Shown here: piece after piece, positions 36,585 to 48,039 of the stretch
How the letters are laid out: every line of letters begins with the position of its first letter
Numbering within the stretch: the first letter of the stretch is position 1
Source of the DNA: Trematomus loennbergii
Taxonomy: Eukaryota; Chordata; Actinopteri; Perciformes; Nototheniidae
NCBI GenBank assembly: GCA_012861695.1
Contig: JAAOOA010000060.1
Coordinates: 2,386,071-2,450,070, forward strand
Direction: 5' to 3'
DNA: 64,000 bases
Position numbers and translations under genes: made by a program
Notes under the pieces: model-generated
What the model saw: the letters and a program-made list of their open reading frames with translations, nothing else
The model's database searches: none
Told to the model about the DNA's origin: nothing

Positions 36585-37010
36585 AGGGGCTCTATCGTGC
36601 TTTGTCGGGATTTTCCTTTCCTGTAGTAATGTTTATGTGCAAGTAAATGGTCTGCAAAGGCTACAATTATGGGGGGAGTGTGTTGCCATTGGACTCCTTC
36701 GTTTACTTCCGTAACATAGTGACATCACTATGTAACACTCAGCTTTTATTGTCTAGCGCTCCAACGCATTGTACGTGATAGGGGCGGGACATTTGCGACA
36801 CATCTTTAAGTGGTTGACCAATCACAAGAGAGCCAGCTAACAATTCAGAGCAGACTTTGCTCTGGTTTCAGACAGAGGGTGAAAAGAGGTGCTGCAGCAC
36901 AGGCAGTATGAGAAAGATAAAGAGCTTTTTGAACATTAAGCATGGAGACATGTCCCAGTAGAGACACTACATACTGATGTGAACCTGAAAGTGAGCAGAA
37001 TAGGGCCCCT
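36585..37010 (+). mobile_element. TTAA-type element, family C, copy 1
   Basis: Ends AGGGGCTCTATCGTGC and GCAGAATAGGGCCCCT. TTAA is present on the right (37011-37014); the left side is TCAA, probably a mutated TTAA. The interior (GAGGTGCTGCAGCACAGGC, CATGGAGACATGTC) is found reversed at 41015-41215 and 54153-54594. Confidence 0.78.
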
Positions 37011-37198
37011 TTAATAGAGTAATGATGATGTAATAATCTGATTGGGTTTCTTCATGTCAGGTGTAACAGAAGAAGCTCTGTATTTGTCCCGATGCTGTCC
37101 ACGGTCCTGAAGATACATTCTCTGTTGGTTGTTGATATTCAATTATGTATAACATTAGTCTATTTCCCTCCTTTATGGGGACTGTGACCAGAGACTCG

Positions 37199-37221
37199 CC
37201 CCCCCCCCCCCCCCCCCCCCC
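37199..37221. repeat. Homopolymer C tract
   Basis: About 23 consecutive C, flanked by CGCC and CTCTTTTG. A G-quadruplex is possible on the other strand. Length in assemblies is unreliable. Confidence 0.95.
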
Positions 37222-38355
37222 TCTTTTGAGGTCATGCTGTCACATTCCTCCACACAGCAAGCCATGCATCCATCTATCAAAGCACTCTTTACATCAGGCC
37301 TGACAGCGTTCCAACATTGGCGGCCCTGTGAGTGTACTCAGCACATTTCAAAGGCTTACATGGTGGAGGAGTAGATTTAAGAGCCGTGTCACACACTGTT
37401 AGCTTATCACTTGTTTAAATACTTCATTTACATTCCCGGTCCTCGCACCACTTCAGCACAGTCGCACACATAGGCACAAACAGTACATCTGCAAGACAGC
37501 GTGTGTTCCGCTGACAGTGAGCCTGTAAAGATCAGAGGGACACTGCCATGTCACCGAAGACGACCGAACAATTTCCATAATACACCGTGCTCTTTCAAAG
37601 GCTGAGCCAGGGATGCACAGTGGATCTTTTTTCTAAGCTGTTGCAGGCGTATTGTGTTTCTCCCTTCCCTATTACGCTGATGTTGTGCAGTCTGCAAGAG
37701 GCACTGAAAGAAGAAGCAGGATGTGTTTTGGAGATTAGACGTGAAAATGAACGCGCAAAGTTGGCTCGAAGAGGGAAAGGGAAGCGAGGATTTTCGGGGT
37801 TTGTTTGTTGGTTGTGTGACGCTTTTTGCTGTGCACAGTGTTTGTAAGAATGCAGTTTGGATAACAAGGAACACAAAGTACTGTGGGTATAATACACTCA
37901 GAGATCTGTTAGTGCTCCATGCATTCTAACATAACAGGAAGCATAGCACAAGGTTTTTAAAATAGCAAACATACACTAAAACTTGGATGCAAGACATCTT
38001 TTCAATGACGTCCTGTGTTGTGGAGGGGCTACCATTAAGGCCAGGATGTTCTCTAAACCACAATGTACATGTGTACGTTTTGTTATTCGGCTTCTGAATG
38101 TGCACACAGGGTGAACTGAAGAAGTTATGCATGTGTTGAGACTAACTAGGAATAGGATTTATATTGCTGTACATGGCACATGTTTAAGATACAAGAATAC
38201 ATGTTACAGTGCAGTTATAGAAATGGATTGATTCAGTAAAAGGTCTTGTGTCTTCATGATTTAAAAGAGGTAAGAGTTGCATTGGACCTGTGGTCTTCGG
38301 GTAATATGTTCCAAATACATGGAGTATATAAGATAAAATAAATTGTTAATCGGCT

Positions 38356-38408
38356 TAGTTGAATACTCAATTCTTATTGGTCAATTTGGACATTCCAGAG
38401 GTTGTTTA
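38356..38408 (+). repeat. Direct repeat left of the Rex1-like LINE
   Basis: CTTAGTTGAATACTCAATTC and about 30 following bases recur at 39471-39521 on the other side of the LINE. Further weak similarity continues for some 50 bp, so these look like two copies of one repeat family rather than a simple target duplication. Confidence 0.7.
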
Positions 38409-38474
38409 TTTTCGCTAATAGACCTCTGACAAGCATAACAAGACCGCTGCTAACAAGGACTATGTTTATTTTAT

Positions 38475-39465
38475 TTGTTTTTAACCTTTATTTAACCAGA
38501 TAAAAGCATTGAGATAAAATCTCATTTTCAATGCTGACCTGGCCAAGAAGGCAGCAACGTTACACATAACACAAACATATAAAATACAGAGAACATAACT
38601 AAGAAAACAAAAGATGAAAAAGCAGTCACTACATTGTGCACATTAGGACAGTAAGAAAAGTACACTACCTGTTACTGCAAGAGCAGCTGTTGGTGAGGAC
38701 TCACACAACTTCAATTTAAAACATGCTATTGAGACAAGTGCCCTCAGTTTAAAGCGTGATTGAAGGTCATTCCAAGACCAAGGACCATAATAAGAAAGAC
38801 TCCTTTTTCCAGCCTCAGTCCGTACAGCAGGAACCTGGAACCGTATCCAGGCACTGGATCTGAGGTTGTAAGAGTCACAAACTGGAGCAAATCTGACACA
38901 TATGTAGAGTGGAAGCTTACCTAAAATGGCTTTATACATTAATAAAAACCAATGCTGCATCCTACGCATAGTAAGTGAGGACCATCCAGTTAGGCTATAC
39001 AGTGTGCAATGATGAGTCCTATAGGGTGCATTTGATATATAACGCAGTGCAGCATGGTAAGTGGGTCAAGTTTGGCCAAAACAGTGGGACAGGCAAATCT
39101 ATAGATTGTATCACCGTAGTCCAGCTGGGACAGGAATAATCCAGAGACCAACCTTTTACGGGATGAAGTTGAAAAACAAAATGTTAGTCTATAAAGGAAG
39201 CTAAGAGTGAATTTCAATTTCTTAGTTAGAACTTCAATGTGGTGTTTGAAGTTTAGATTACTGTCCAACCAAAAGCCCAAATATTTGTAGGTATCGACAA
39301 ACTCAACAGAAACGCCATCAAGGCTTCTTTCTGCGGATTGATATGACTGCACATATCAATCCGCAGAAAGAAGTCCGGTAAATTAACGCAGCTGTGTACC
39401 ACAAACATTCGTTTTTCTCCCTCAGAAAACATCATGGAATACTTTTTGAAGATCACTTTTTGTTA
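38475..39465 (-). mobile_element. Rex1/Babar- or L2-like LINE, 3' end
   Basis: On the minus strand the frame reads DTYKYLGFWLDSNLNFKHHI, ending FLSQLDYGDTIYRFACP; after a frame break near 38990 it reads WFLLMYKAILGKLPLYICV, YNLRSSAWIRFQVPAVRTEA and YYGPWSWNDLQ. This is the region after the reverse transcriptase core of Rex1/L2-like LINEs. The 3' end has TATCTGGTTAAATAAAGGTT followed by an A-rich tail at 38475. The hairpin 39324-39373 interrupts the frame just before DGVSVEFVDTYKYLG. The 5' part of the element is missing. Confidence 0.8.
39324..39373. repeat. Perfect hairpin, 22-bp arms, 6-nt loop, inside a LINE frame
   Basis: CTTCTTTCTGCGGATTGATA plus TG, loop ACTGCA, then its exact reverse complement. 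One arm encodes LINE residues FFLRID on the minus strand; the other is an inverted copy. Confidence 0.95.
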
Positions 39466-39867
39466 CACGCCTTAGTTGAATACTCAATTCTGATTCAATT
39501 TGGACATTTCAGAGATTGTTAATACATAACATAACTGTTGCTAAGGAGGATCAAAGAAAAGGTCCCCAGGAAAAAAAAGCGCGCAAAAGAAGGAAAGAGG
39601 TTAAAAGACAGAGGGCTGGACGTCAGAGAAATCACCAGAAGAAGACAGACAGGGAGTAAACACTTACGGGAACACGGTATGTGTTCTGGTTTAAAAACAA
39701 ATGTGAAGATACGTTGTTGTCGCCGCAGTTCCAGCCGGTACGCAGTGGAGCAGACCATCTTTTCTCGGCAGAAGCAATACGATCATTTTTAAATCAATAA
39801 AATGTTTTAAAATCAATATTGTGAATCAATTAATGTGTTTATTTAGTTGGTAGCCGTGTAATGAGCG

Positions 39868-40006
39868 GGGTAATGTGCAGCGAGGTGTTCATTAATGAAC
39901 AAAGAACACCTTCATGGTGATGTAAGATCCCTCCGCTTTGTGTCGGGATCATGATCACCCTGTTGGTGTTCTTATTTCATTAATAACCGCCCTGCTGCAC
40001 ATTACC
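39868..40006. repeat. Short inverted-repeat element (GGGTAATGTGCAGC type), copy 1
   Basis: GGGTAATGTGCAGC at 39868-39881 and GCTGCACATTACCC at 39993-40006 enclose a core with CATTAATGA and AATAACCGCC. A second copy with TAATGTGCAGCGAGG is at about 61221-61340. It follows the GTTGAATACTC repeat that begins at 39473 and may be part of the same larger element. Confidence 0.75.
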
Positions 40007-41014
40007 CATGACATGATAACTATATTACAGTGATACTATAGAGTGAGGTAAAAAGGCCTGACGGTGAAGCTTGCTTTCAAACAGCAATTACATTAAATAA
40101 TTGAAATATCCCACATCACATCATGTCCTGATTTCCCGGAGAGATACACACAGAGACAATGTGTTCTCTTTCAGCTCTAATGCACAGCCCGTGATCTTTA
40201 TAGAGGGGTTAGAAATACATTGTGTGGATGCTTCTCACTGTTTATTTAGCTATCATTTTGCTACCTAAATAATGACCCAGTTGGTGTTACAGCGTTAAGC
40301 AATTACTGCGTTGTTTTATCTCATTTCCTACTGAGCCTAAAAGGATAATTAGAGCAAAAACAGATGGACAGGGTGCATCTTCCTGTAATGCCCCCCCCCC
40401 CCACACACACAGCAGCTACACAGCTGCAGAAATATCACAGCTCAACTCCCCAAAAAAGAAAAAGAGGAGCCTGTGAGGAGGACACACATATCCTCTGTGC
40501 TGCGGATTGATTGCAAAAACTAAATGTGAAGCCTTGCGAGGTTAAAGCCGCAGAGACCACCCACAGAGCACGACTATTTCACACGTCGTCATCTGAACAC
40601 AGCAAAGAGACCATTTAGCAAACTGAGCAATGAGCGGATAATAAAAAAGTAAGAGCCTTTAACACGCTTGGTGGAAAAGAAGAGAAATACATCTGGATAA
40701 AACCACCAGTGTGCAAATCCCGCAAAGTTTAATGTGTCCTGTTCTCTCATGTCAAAGCACGTAAAGAGGCTGCGCAAATTAAAACTCCATCAGCACAGCT
40801 GTAGGAGGACTCGTAATGGAAAGTAGAGGGGAGGAACTGAACTACTCACAAATGAGCCAGACCGACTGATTGTTCCGCCTCCCACTGTTCATGGAGCTCC
40901 GCCGTGTGTGTGAACCCCATCAGCATCTATGACTGATTTTTCAATAGGTTCAATATCAAACTGCCATTTGTGCAGTTTTTTTAATAAAAAGACCTGCTAA
41001 ATACTATTCAAGAG

Positions 41015-41215
41015 GCCTTAGTCTGCAAATGTTCAGGTTCATATTTGTATGTTGTGTCTCTACTGGGACATGTCTCCATGCTTTAATGTTCAAAAAGGGC
41101 TTTATTTGTCTCATACTGCCTGTGCTGCAGCAGTTCTTTTCACCCTCTGTCTGAAACCAGAGCAAAGTCTGCTCTGATTCGTTAGCTGGTCGACCACAAA
41201 ATATTAACTCGACTA
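41015..41215 (-). mobile_element. TTAA-type element, family C, truncated copy
   Basis: GTGTCTCTACTGGGACATGT, ATGCTTTAATGTTCAAAAAG and CTGCCTGTGCTGCAGCAG match the reverse of 36840-36990. The outer end facing 41010 and the other half are missing. Confidence 0.75.
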
Positions 41216-41379
41216 CAAAAAAAGGACCTGGGGTTTTATTCAATTTAGTCAACCTTTTAATTTGGATTTTAATGAAATTGTATGTATTCTTAGTTTCTTA
41301 TTGTTTTTTTCAGTCCTGTGTTGGTATTAAGTATTCGTATTAATCGCAAAAGGATGTGTAACTCTGTTGATTACCCGGG

Positions 41380-41880
41380 AAGGAGGGGTTAGTATTGTTT
41401 TTATTTTAGATTGTTATGTTTTGGGTTTGTGAAGCACTTTGTGTCACCTTTGAGTAGGTGGCTTTGTAGAGCCATGGCTAGCTATCAAGCTAAAGTAGCT
41501 ACCGTTTAGCAAACCCGAAAGGAGTGTAAGCAACTGTGGAGTTACAGTCGCTAAGAGAAGGAGAGTTGTGAGTGTTAAGCTGTAGTAACGTGTGATTACA
41601 ACGTCAGGTAGCTGCCGTGATCAAGAATGTTAAAACGATCGATTTAAGATAATATAAGCTATCAGCAGCAGAACAGGCACACAGGATACCCGGAGATGAC
41701 AACAACAACCGGAAGTGACAACACGCTTACCGCAATAGTGAGGGTCCGTGTGGAGCAAGAGCTTCTTTTGGAAGCTTGAACATTCAAATGTTTGGCATGT
41801 TAGCTTAATAACAGCTGACTAACACAATCCATTTTCAGAACTAAATAAATAACCTGAACCTGAACCTGAACTGAACCACT
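41380..41880 (+). repeat. Possible LINE 3' remnant and CCTGAA-type tail
   Basis: GTGAAGCACTTTGTGTCACC near 41430 resembles an L2-type 3' UTR. AACTAAATAAATAACCTGAA followed by CCTGAA units at 41840-41877 looks like a LINE or SINE tail. No coding similarity is seen between them, so the call is weak. Confidence 0.3.
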
Positions 41881-42130
41881 GCTTTTTTTACTTAACCAAA
41901 AGTCAAATAACCATTATCTATAGTTTGATCACTGTACTGTAATGTTGGCAGTCGCGGTTCGAACATGTGACTGATGTGTTGTTTAATGTTAGAGTACTGA
42001 CACATTTTTACATCTGGGGATCAATCAGAACACAGTTAAGAGTCACACACTTCCTCCAACCACCAATCTGGCATCCAAATCACAGTAAATATACCACGTG
42101 CAGTCATCTGCTGGACTGAGACGTCAGGTG

Positions 42131-42206
42131 CCAAGGGGCAATGATGGCGAAAGTTCAATGATATGAGACATCATATCATTGAACCTTCGCCATCATTGCC
42201 CCTTGG
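42131..42206. repeat. Near-perfect hairpin, 36-bp arms, 4-nt loop
   Basis: CCAAGGGGCAATGATGGCGA and 16 further bases, loop GACA, then the reverse complement with one mismatch (position 42152). It is the longest of the short-loop hairpins here. Confidence 0.95.
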
Positions 42207-42224
42207 TTATAGATAAGGCCTGCA

Positions 42225-42690
42225 GAGTCAGTGCCTTGCTTAAATCACTTCTTAAAAACATTTTAATAGGCTTCCTTTAATGTGATAGCATCTGGTTATT
42301 GTTGTATATTTATTTCATTTTATAGTCTTGCTATTGCTTTTAATCTGAATGTCACATGTCTTTATGGGCAGTAACTTGGAACAGTGTTTTGCAACTTGCT
42401 GATATAAACATATCTTGTGGAAGCAGCAACACGAGGTTCTATGAGGTCCATTTGTATTTGTATATACATGCTTTAGTGTGAGTTACACAAATGCTCTCAC
42501 ACAAAAAACGTATTCATGCACTTATTTATTATTGTTGTCTTTTTATTTTATTCTATAGTCTTCATATTGCTTTTATTCTATTAACTTATAATACATGTAG
42601 TCTTGCTTTTGTTTCTGCTTTCGGCAAACCACTTTGTAGACTCTGTTTTTAAACCTAAATAATGTTATTGTTAATGTTATTGTTACGCAC
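42225..42690 (+). repeat. Possible L2/CR1-type LINE 3' UTR remnants
   Basis: AAATCACTTCTTAAAAACAT resembles the end of an L2 ORF2 (KSLLKN). Two stretches rich in TTTTATTCTATAGTCTT and the motif AACCACTTTGTAGACTCTG followed by a GTTATT-type run (42660-42690) resemble LINE 3' tails. No clear frame. Confidence 0.35.
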
Positions 42691-44011
42691 ACTCACTTAC
42701 TTTTACTCACTGGATCAAAGACATACTGTACCTTCCTAACTAGAACAAGATTCAATACCTTTTAATAGGCCCGACTAAACAAGAAGTATAGGATCTTTTC
42801 CCTAACCGTATTAAAGAGAAATGGAATCGGTCGCTGCTCCATTGAAATGAAAAAGTCTGTATTAGTGTTAGAGCAGCTCTCGATCAGTCCTGCTGGTGCT
42901 CTATTTTGACAGATACTTAACTGTTGCGATACTTAAATGAGAATTCTTCAATTGAATACTTGATTGTGGGGAGTTATTACTTCTCTGCAGCCAGGACAAA
43001 AGGTGTTGTGCGTCACAGTTTGTAAAGTCCCCCGAGGCAAATTGGTTATTTGTGTTATTCAGTTACATAAATCAAATTTGATTTATTGACCTTTGGATAT
43101 ATGATAGGCTACTTTTTATTTTATTGTATTAACTTTATTGTGTGTTGCTTGCTTTTTCCTGTTTTGAGTGAACATGTCACCTAATATATCGTAAAATGTT
43201 GTAAAATTAAAATAAACAAAGTAATATATTAAAAAGGTGGGTGAAGTATGTTATTTATGATATTTGCTAATATAAAAAAATGGTATGATTGATTGATCAG
43301 ATGGCCTACTAATTTCTAATATATATTTATGGCTTGTCTTCATATCTTTGTATTTATACGTTGTATGTACAAGCAACATACATGCTTCTATACGAAGTGC
43401 ATAGTACAAACGTAGATTTTGGTAAAAATCCCATAAAGAAAGTAATTTTAAGTTTATATTTATATATTTTCTTATAAATGTTGTTACGACATAGCCCAGC
43501 TTCTAAAAATCACAGTCAGGAACACTGCTGCCATTAAGACTGATGTGACAACAAGAGAATTGGGCCCTTTTGAAAAGATGATTCATCTTCACTGCTTTAA
43601 TCTGCTCACTGCTCCCATTACCCCTGTTATGGTAGAGGATATTATCTAAAGCAATCATTGTCAGGGATTGATCCGTGTAATTTGCAAGCCTATTGATCAA
43701 TTTCACAGTTGAAAGTGTCCACTGTGACTTTCTCGTCTGGGGTCTTCTGTTATGTGATTATTCCAACAGCGTCCCACTTTTCAGTGAGTCTCTCTATCGA
43801 TCAACACCGGAGAAAATGGTCCATTTTACCAAGCCGGTGATGGTCAATACTTTCAGGCTCAGCCCCACTACCTCAGCTCTCCCTCTAGACAAATAAGTTA
43901 AATGATTTCAGGGGGATAATGACGCCCCCCACACCATAAACACACCAGGTGGCAGATACAATATCATTGTCACCACTAGAGGAATGTAATAATTTACATT
44001 TACACAAATAT

Positions 44012-44550
44012 TTGGTAACACTTTATATTAAGGTACACAAATTAACCATCAACTAGTTGTTAATTAAAGGTGGGTAGGTAATTTTGGAGAAACCGGCTCG
44101 AGTTCGCTAGAATTTGAAAATACACAGCCGGAAAAATCTGCCACTTCCTTACAGAGCCCCTCCTCCAACACACACGCGTGCACATGACCAATGAGGGCAC
44201 GAGATAAGTTTGTGCACATGGAAGGCTGACAGGCAGGTAGGCCATCCAGTTATTTTAGCCGGGCCGAGCCGGTTTCTCAAACTTACCTACCCCACCTTTA
44301 ACATGCATATTCGCAGTATATTGGCTCTTTATTAGTCATTATAAAGCACTTATTAATGCCTTATTCTACATGACCATATTCTACAAGTAATAAGCCATTA
44401 GTTGAGAGTTTTTCCTCAATAACCCTCTAATTAGTGCTTATTTATTGCAAGTAAGGAAGTTGTTGTACATGAGTTTTGGTCTTAATATGCTCAATATGGG
44501 CCTAATAAGGCAGTAGTACCACAAGAATAGTAATTCTCCCATAATAACAC
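44012..44550. mobile_element. GGTAACACTTTATATTAAGG repeat, interrupted
   Basis: TTTGGTAACACTTTATATTA near 44012 is the end of a very common fish DNA repeat. TTATAAAGCACTTATTAATG and similar motifs follow from 44330 to about 44550. A TTAA element (44068-44297) is inserted. The right end is not defined. Confidence 0.55.
44068..44297. mobile_element. Small TTAA-flanked element (230 bp)
   Basis: TTAA lies at 44064-44067 and 44298-44301. The inverted ends are AGGTGGGTAGGTAATTTTGG and AACTTACCTACCCCACCT, and GAGAAACCGGCTC is echoed near the right end as GAGCCGGTTTCTC. No coding capacity. Confidence 0.85.
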
Positions 44551-44639
44551 TTATACACAAATATGATCTGTTCTTATGTAACAAGACATGAACTATAAGT
44601 GTTAATTGTGTCTAAATAACTCAAAATTATTTTAAACGT

Positions 44640-45022
44640 GATATGTCTGATATGTCAATTTGTGTCAACCACAGACCTTATTTCAAGCTATTTTCCAAAA
44701 CCCTATGGAGAAATTGCATTGGTTTTTGGCGAAGGAACCGGAAGTGGTAAAATGCTAACTTACTTCCGGGTTTTAGGACGTCACTGTGGCACTCTATTGT
44801 CCCACCTCTAAACGTATCACGTACAATGTGTTGGAGGCAAACCCCAGGAAGTGCGCCAAATGTATGTGCGACTACATCTCCCATGATGTCATTTTGGCCC
44901 AATAATTCTTTTTCCCATTGACTTACATTGAAAAAGTGAAATAAACTACCTAGCACCAACACTTTCATAACCCTTGATTGAATCATTAGAGAGAAATCCC
45001 CAAAAGCATGATAGGGCCTCTT
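44640..45022. repeat. Repeat related to the 8380-8515 fold-back arm
   Basis: GTGTCAACCACAGACCTTAT and GGAACCGGAAGTGG, then ACTTCCGGGTTTTAGGACG, match the right arm of the fold-back repeat at 8380-8500. The right part ends GATAGGGCCTCTTT, like family C TTAA elements. Probably a composite; the left edge is uncertain. Confidence 0.55.
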
Positions 45023-45235
45023 TCAGTATAGTTTTGAGATACTTGTACTTTACTTGAGAATTTATATTTTATGCTTCTTTGTAGTTTCTCTAGACTACAT
45101 TTTGAAAGCCAACAACAAATTGGCATAATTGATACTTCCTTCTTTTGGTCATTGAGTACATTTTTGATGGAAATTATACATTAACCTGAGTAACATTTTG
45201 AATGCTGGACGTTCACGTATATTCATTCTTCTTTT
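45022..45235. mobile_element. Fragment of the CAGTGGTGGAATGTAAC hAT-type family
   Basis: CAGTATAGTTTTGAGATACT, TACTTGAGAATTTATATTTT and GTAACATTTTGAATG match the interior pattern of the family at 23190-23943. Confidence 0.5.
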
Positions 45236-45286
45236 ACTAAAAGAGGCCCTATTTAGCTTTTTGGGGTTTCCCTTTACTGTACGTAG

Positions 45287-45310
45287 TAGGGTTAACCCTA
45301 ACCCTAACAC
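45287..45310. repeat. Short telomere-like junction
   Basis: TAGGGTTAACCCTAACCCTA and AC: one TTAGGG-type unit meets CCCTAA units head to head. Only about 24 bp, next to a truncated family C end (45240-45285). Confidence 0.8.
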
Positions 45311-46251
45311 CTACTCAAAGGTCAAATTCATAGAGAAATACACCTACAGTATCAGTGGAAGACGAATCAGCAAGGAAAGAAAAACAGGTAATACATTACA
45401 CAAATTATTCAGCACGACTGCAAACAAGAATCTCAAAGGTCAGCTGAGTTTAGATCAGAGGAGTTTCAGCAGCGCTCAAATGAAGGCCATCGCCAAGACA
45501 AACTGACCATGTGCTTGAAACTTTAGAGCTGTAAACTAGTTAAAAAAGCACTCTCTCTGAAAAACTCCAGCACAAACATCACTTTCATTAAGTAGTGAGG
45601 AGAAGAGTGGAGCCAAGCGCGCTGCGGAAGATTCATTCACTGTGATGTCCGCTCAGGCAAATCTCTACGACCTCAAAATAGAGAGGACCCATTAATCAGC
45701 TGGGCAGCAGTGGGCCAGTCGATTGGTTGACGGGAACATCCATCTCCATGAAGACTACATCTGGGTGATAACGAAGGATGATGGCTGAGAACATTAAAAT
45801 GGGCTGCGCTGCTCAGCAAGAGCCAAATTATTAATCAAATACTGATATACTTAGTGACGACAGCTTTTCAATCAACACCTAATCTTTACTTTTTCATCTT
45901 CAGCTCCCTTTGTTTTGCTTATTTTCTTTGACGGTAACTGATGCTGGACATTCAAATCAATTACTTTCTGTCACAAGAGAAATATCTTTCTAAAACGTTA
46001 CGTCAGTGAACTTTAAACAATCGCGACCCGGTTTGGCCTTTGTGGTGTTAACACTAGAACCGCCAACGGGTAATTTTACCCGCAGCTGTTTCTTGATTTT
46101 ATGTAACTTTTTTTCAATAAAATATTCCAAGTCTCCCAGTCTGTGACTTTTCCTGAAAGTGTGTTATGTAGCACCCTCTGTTGTTAAAAATGGTCAATAT
46201 GAAGTCAGATTGAAAACATTTCCCCAAAAATGTCCATTTATACAATATTTT

Positions 46252-46253
46252 AG

Positions 46254-46331
<78 letters not shown>
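46252..46331. repeat. (GATA)n then (GA)n microsatellite
   Basis: About five GATA units run directly into about 30 GA units, with GGAGATAGAG at the end. Confidence 0.97.
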
Positions 46332-46335
<4 letters not shown>

Positions 46336-46497
46336 TAGAGAGACACTTTTAGCGATATTTTATACTTCATGCTATCTGCACACTAGATATCTAAGCTGAG
46401 AGTCCACAGATTCTATTGGTATAAGTTTCATCACTGTGAGATCAAAACTCACTGTTAACCCTGTGTTCTAGTATGATAAATAAAAGAACATTGTACG

Positions 46498-46946
46498 CAG
46501 TGCTTGAATTGGAATAAAAAAGGTGCCAGTACTCTAAATCAGCAACTGTTTCAAGTCAATTTTATTTATACAGCCCAAAAACAAGAATTTGGCTCAAAGG
46601 TCTTTACAATATGTTCAACATACATATTTTCTATATTTGCAGTTGCATCAGTATTAACTGGAGTTTCTTTCGGCTCGTTGTCCGACGATAACCGCTTTCT
46701 TTTCGCACTATTAAGCCCCGCTAAAATGTTTGAAATGGTAGCTAAAACGTACAACGTTATGTCTTTTCTGCTTTCCTTCTCTCCCGTGCCTGCTCTAGTC
46801 TATCGCAGTCTACAGAGTCACCTACTGGGTGGGAGTTGCAACTAAGCATAAACACAACAAATATGCGTACCTAGATGCGTCATGAGGTGCCGGTACGCAG
46901 TAAGAAGTAACGGCGTACCGTGAGTACCGGCCCAATTCAAGCGCTG
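46498..46946. mobile_element. hAT element with 8-bp target duplication
   Basis: It starts CAGTGCTTGAATTGG and ends CCAATTCAAGCGCTG. ATTGTACG (46490-46497) and ATTGTACC (46947-46954) match at seven of eight bases, as expected for hAT. The reverse strand has a short frame with SAKRKRLSSDNEPKET that could be a remnant of a hAT N-terminus, but this is unproven. The relative at 6416-6540 is a fragment. Confidence 0.87.
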
Positions 46947-48039
46947 ATTGTACCTTGAAAATCAATGCATTCTAATAGCGGGTACATTTGACCCGTTGGC
47001 GGTTTTAGGTATACAGCGACCCCTGGCGGTTCTAGTGTTAAATCCATTTTTTTTCCATAATGCATTTTATTTATAGTAAACATTCATAAAAACATAATTA
47101 AAAAACACCTGATGCAGTCCATTCAGGGCTTACTCAGGAAATGTTTGCCCTTCATTCAGTTAAGGATGCTAGATGCATGAGGAGCTAATGAATAGCAGTG
47201 CTGACTTTCATGCAAGACAATTCATGTTGAGAATATTGTTGGCTTTTTATTTCCTGTAACCTTGATCTTCTCTAACCCTACCATGTAGTTGTTGGTATAC
47301 GCAAGAAACAGTATGTACAGTTTGTGAGCATGATACACAGCTTAAAGGCAATGTTCTTTGGTTATCTGTGATTTAAAGGTCCATTCAAAAGGCTAAACAG
47401 ACCAGTGCTTCCCAGAGGAGCAGCAAACAAGGCCATGGATGCACAAAAAGCCGGGGAAAGAAGTGCACGTGTAGCTGCGTGGGTGGCAGACAGACAAGAA
47501 GGCTATCAGAAAGGTTATAAGTGCATTCTCTCTGGTTACACTGTAACTTTAACAAGCGATTAAAAAAAAAGCAAAAGAAGGGGAAAGAGCTAAATGACGG
47601 AAGAAAAGCTTGAGTTTTCTCCATTCCTTCAACAACAACCCTAACCTCATTGTGATAATAGAGTAAAACATTTCAAACATAAAACACTCTTTCTTGGATG
47701 TCTGGTGATATAATGTGTCATAACTTTCACAGGAATGCAACATATATTTAATTTAAAACCTGTATTGGTCAAATACAACCACTTTAATTCCATGACTTCT
47801 TTAGTGGTGCACCGGGAGTACAATCATCGGAAATTAAATAATGCTCTGATGAATGAGCTCTGGTTACATGACAAATGGCCTTCAGGGGAGCAATAAATAC
47901 TTTACAGAGAAGCTATAACTCTGAAAAGATGTTATAAAAAAATACAAGAAGATTACAACACTGTCAAAAAGGATTTGATCATTAAGTTATTGTAACTTTT
48001 GTCTTTAAGTTATTTTCACTTAATATCAATTTATACCCA

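Larger units (their letters stand above)
46052..47037. mobile_element. piggyBac-like TTAA element with a hAT element inside
   Basis: TTAA lies at 46048-46051 and 47038-47041. The inverted ends are CACTAGAACCGCCA and its near reverse complement TGGCGGTTCTAGTG, followed inward by ACGGGTAA and matching GACCCGTTGGCGG. It contains GATA/GA repeats (46252-46331) and a complete hAT insertion (46498-46946). It has no transposase of its own. Confidence 0.87.

Noticed and set aside
37587..37897. Overlapping frames of 86-107 codons on both strands
   Set aside because: Open on both strands, no recognisable domain, no conserved signals; treated as chance.
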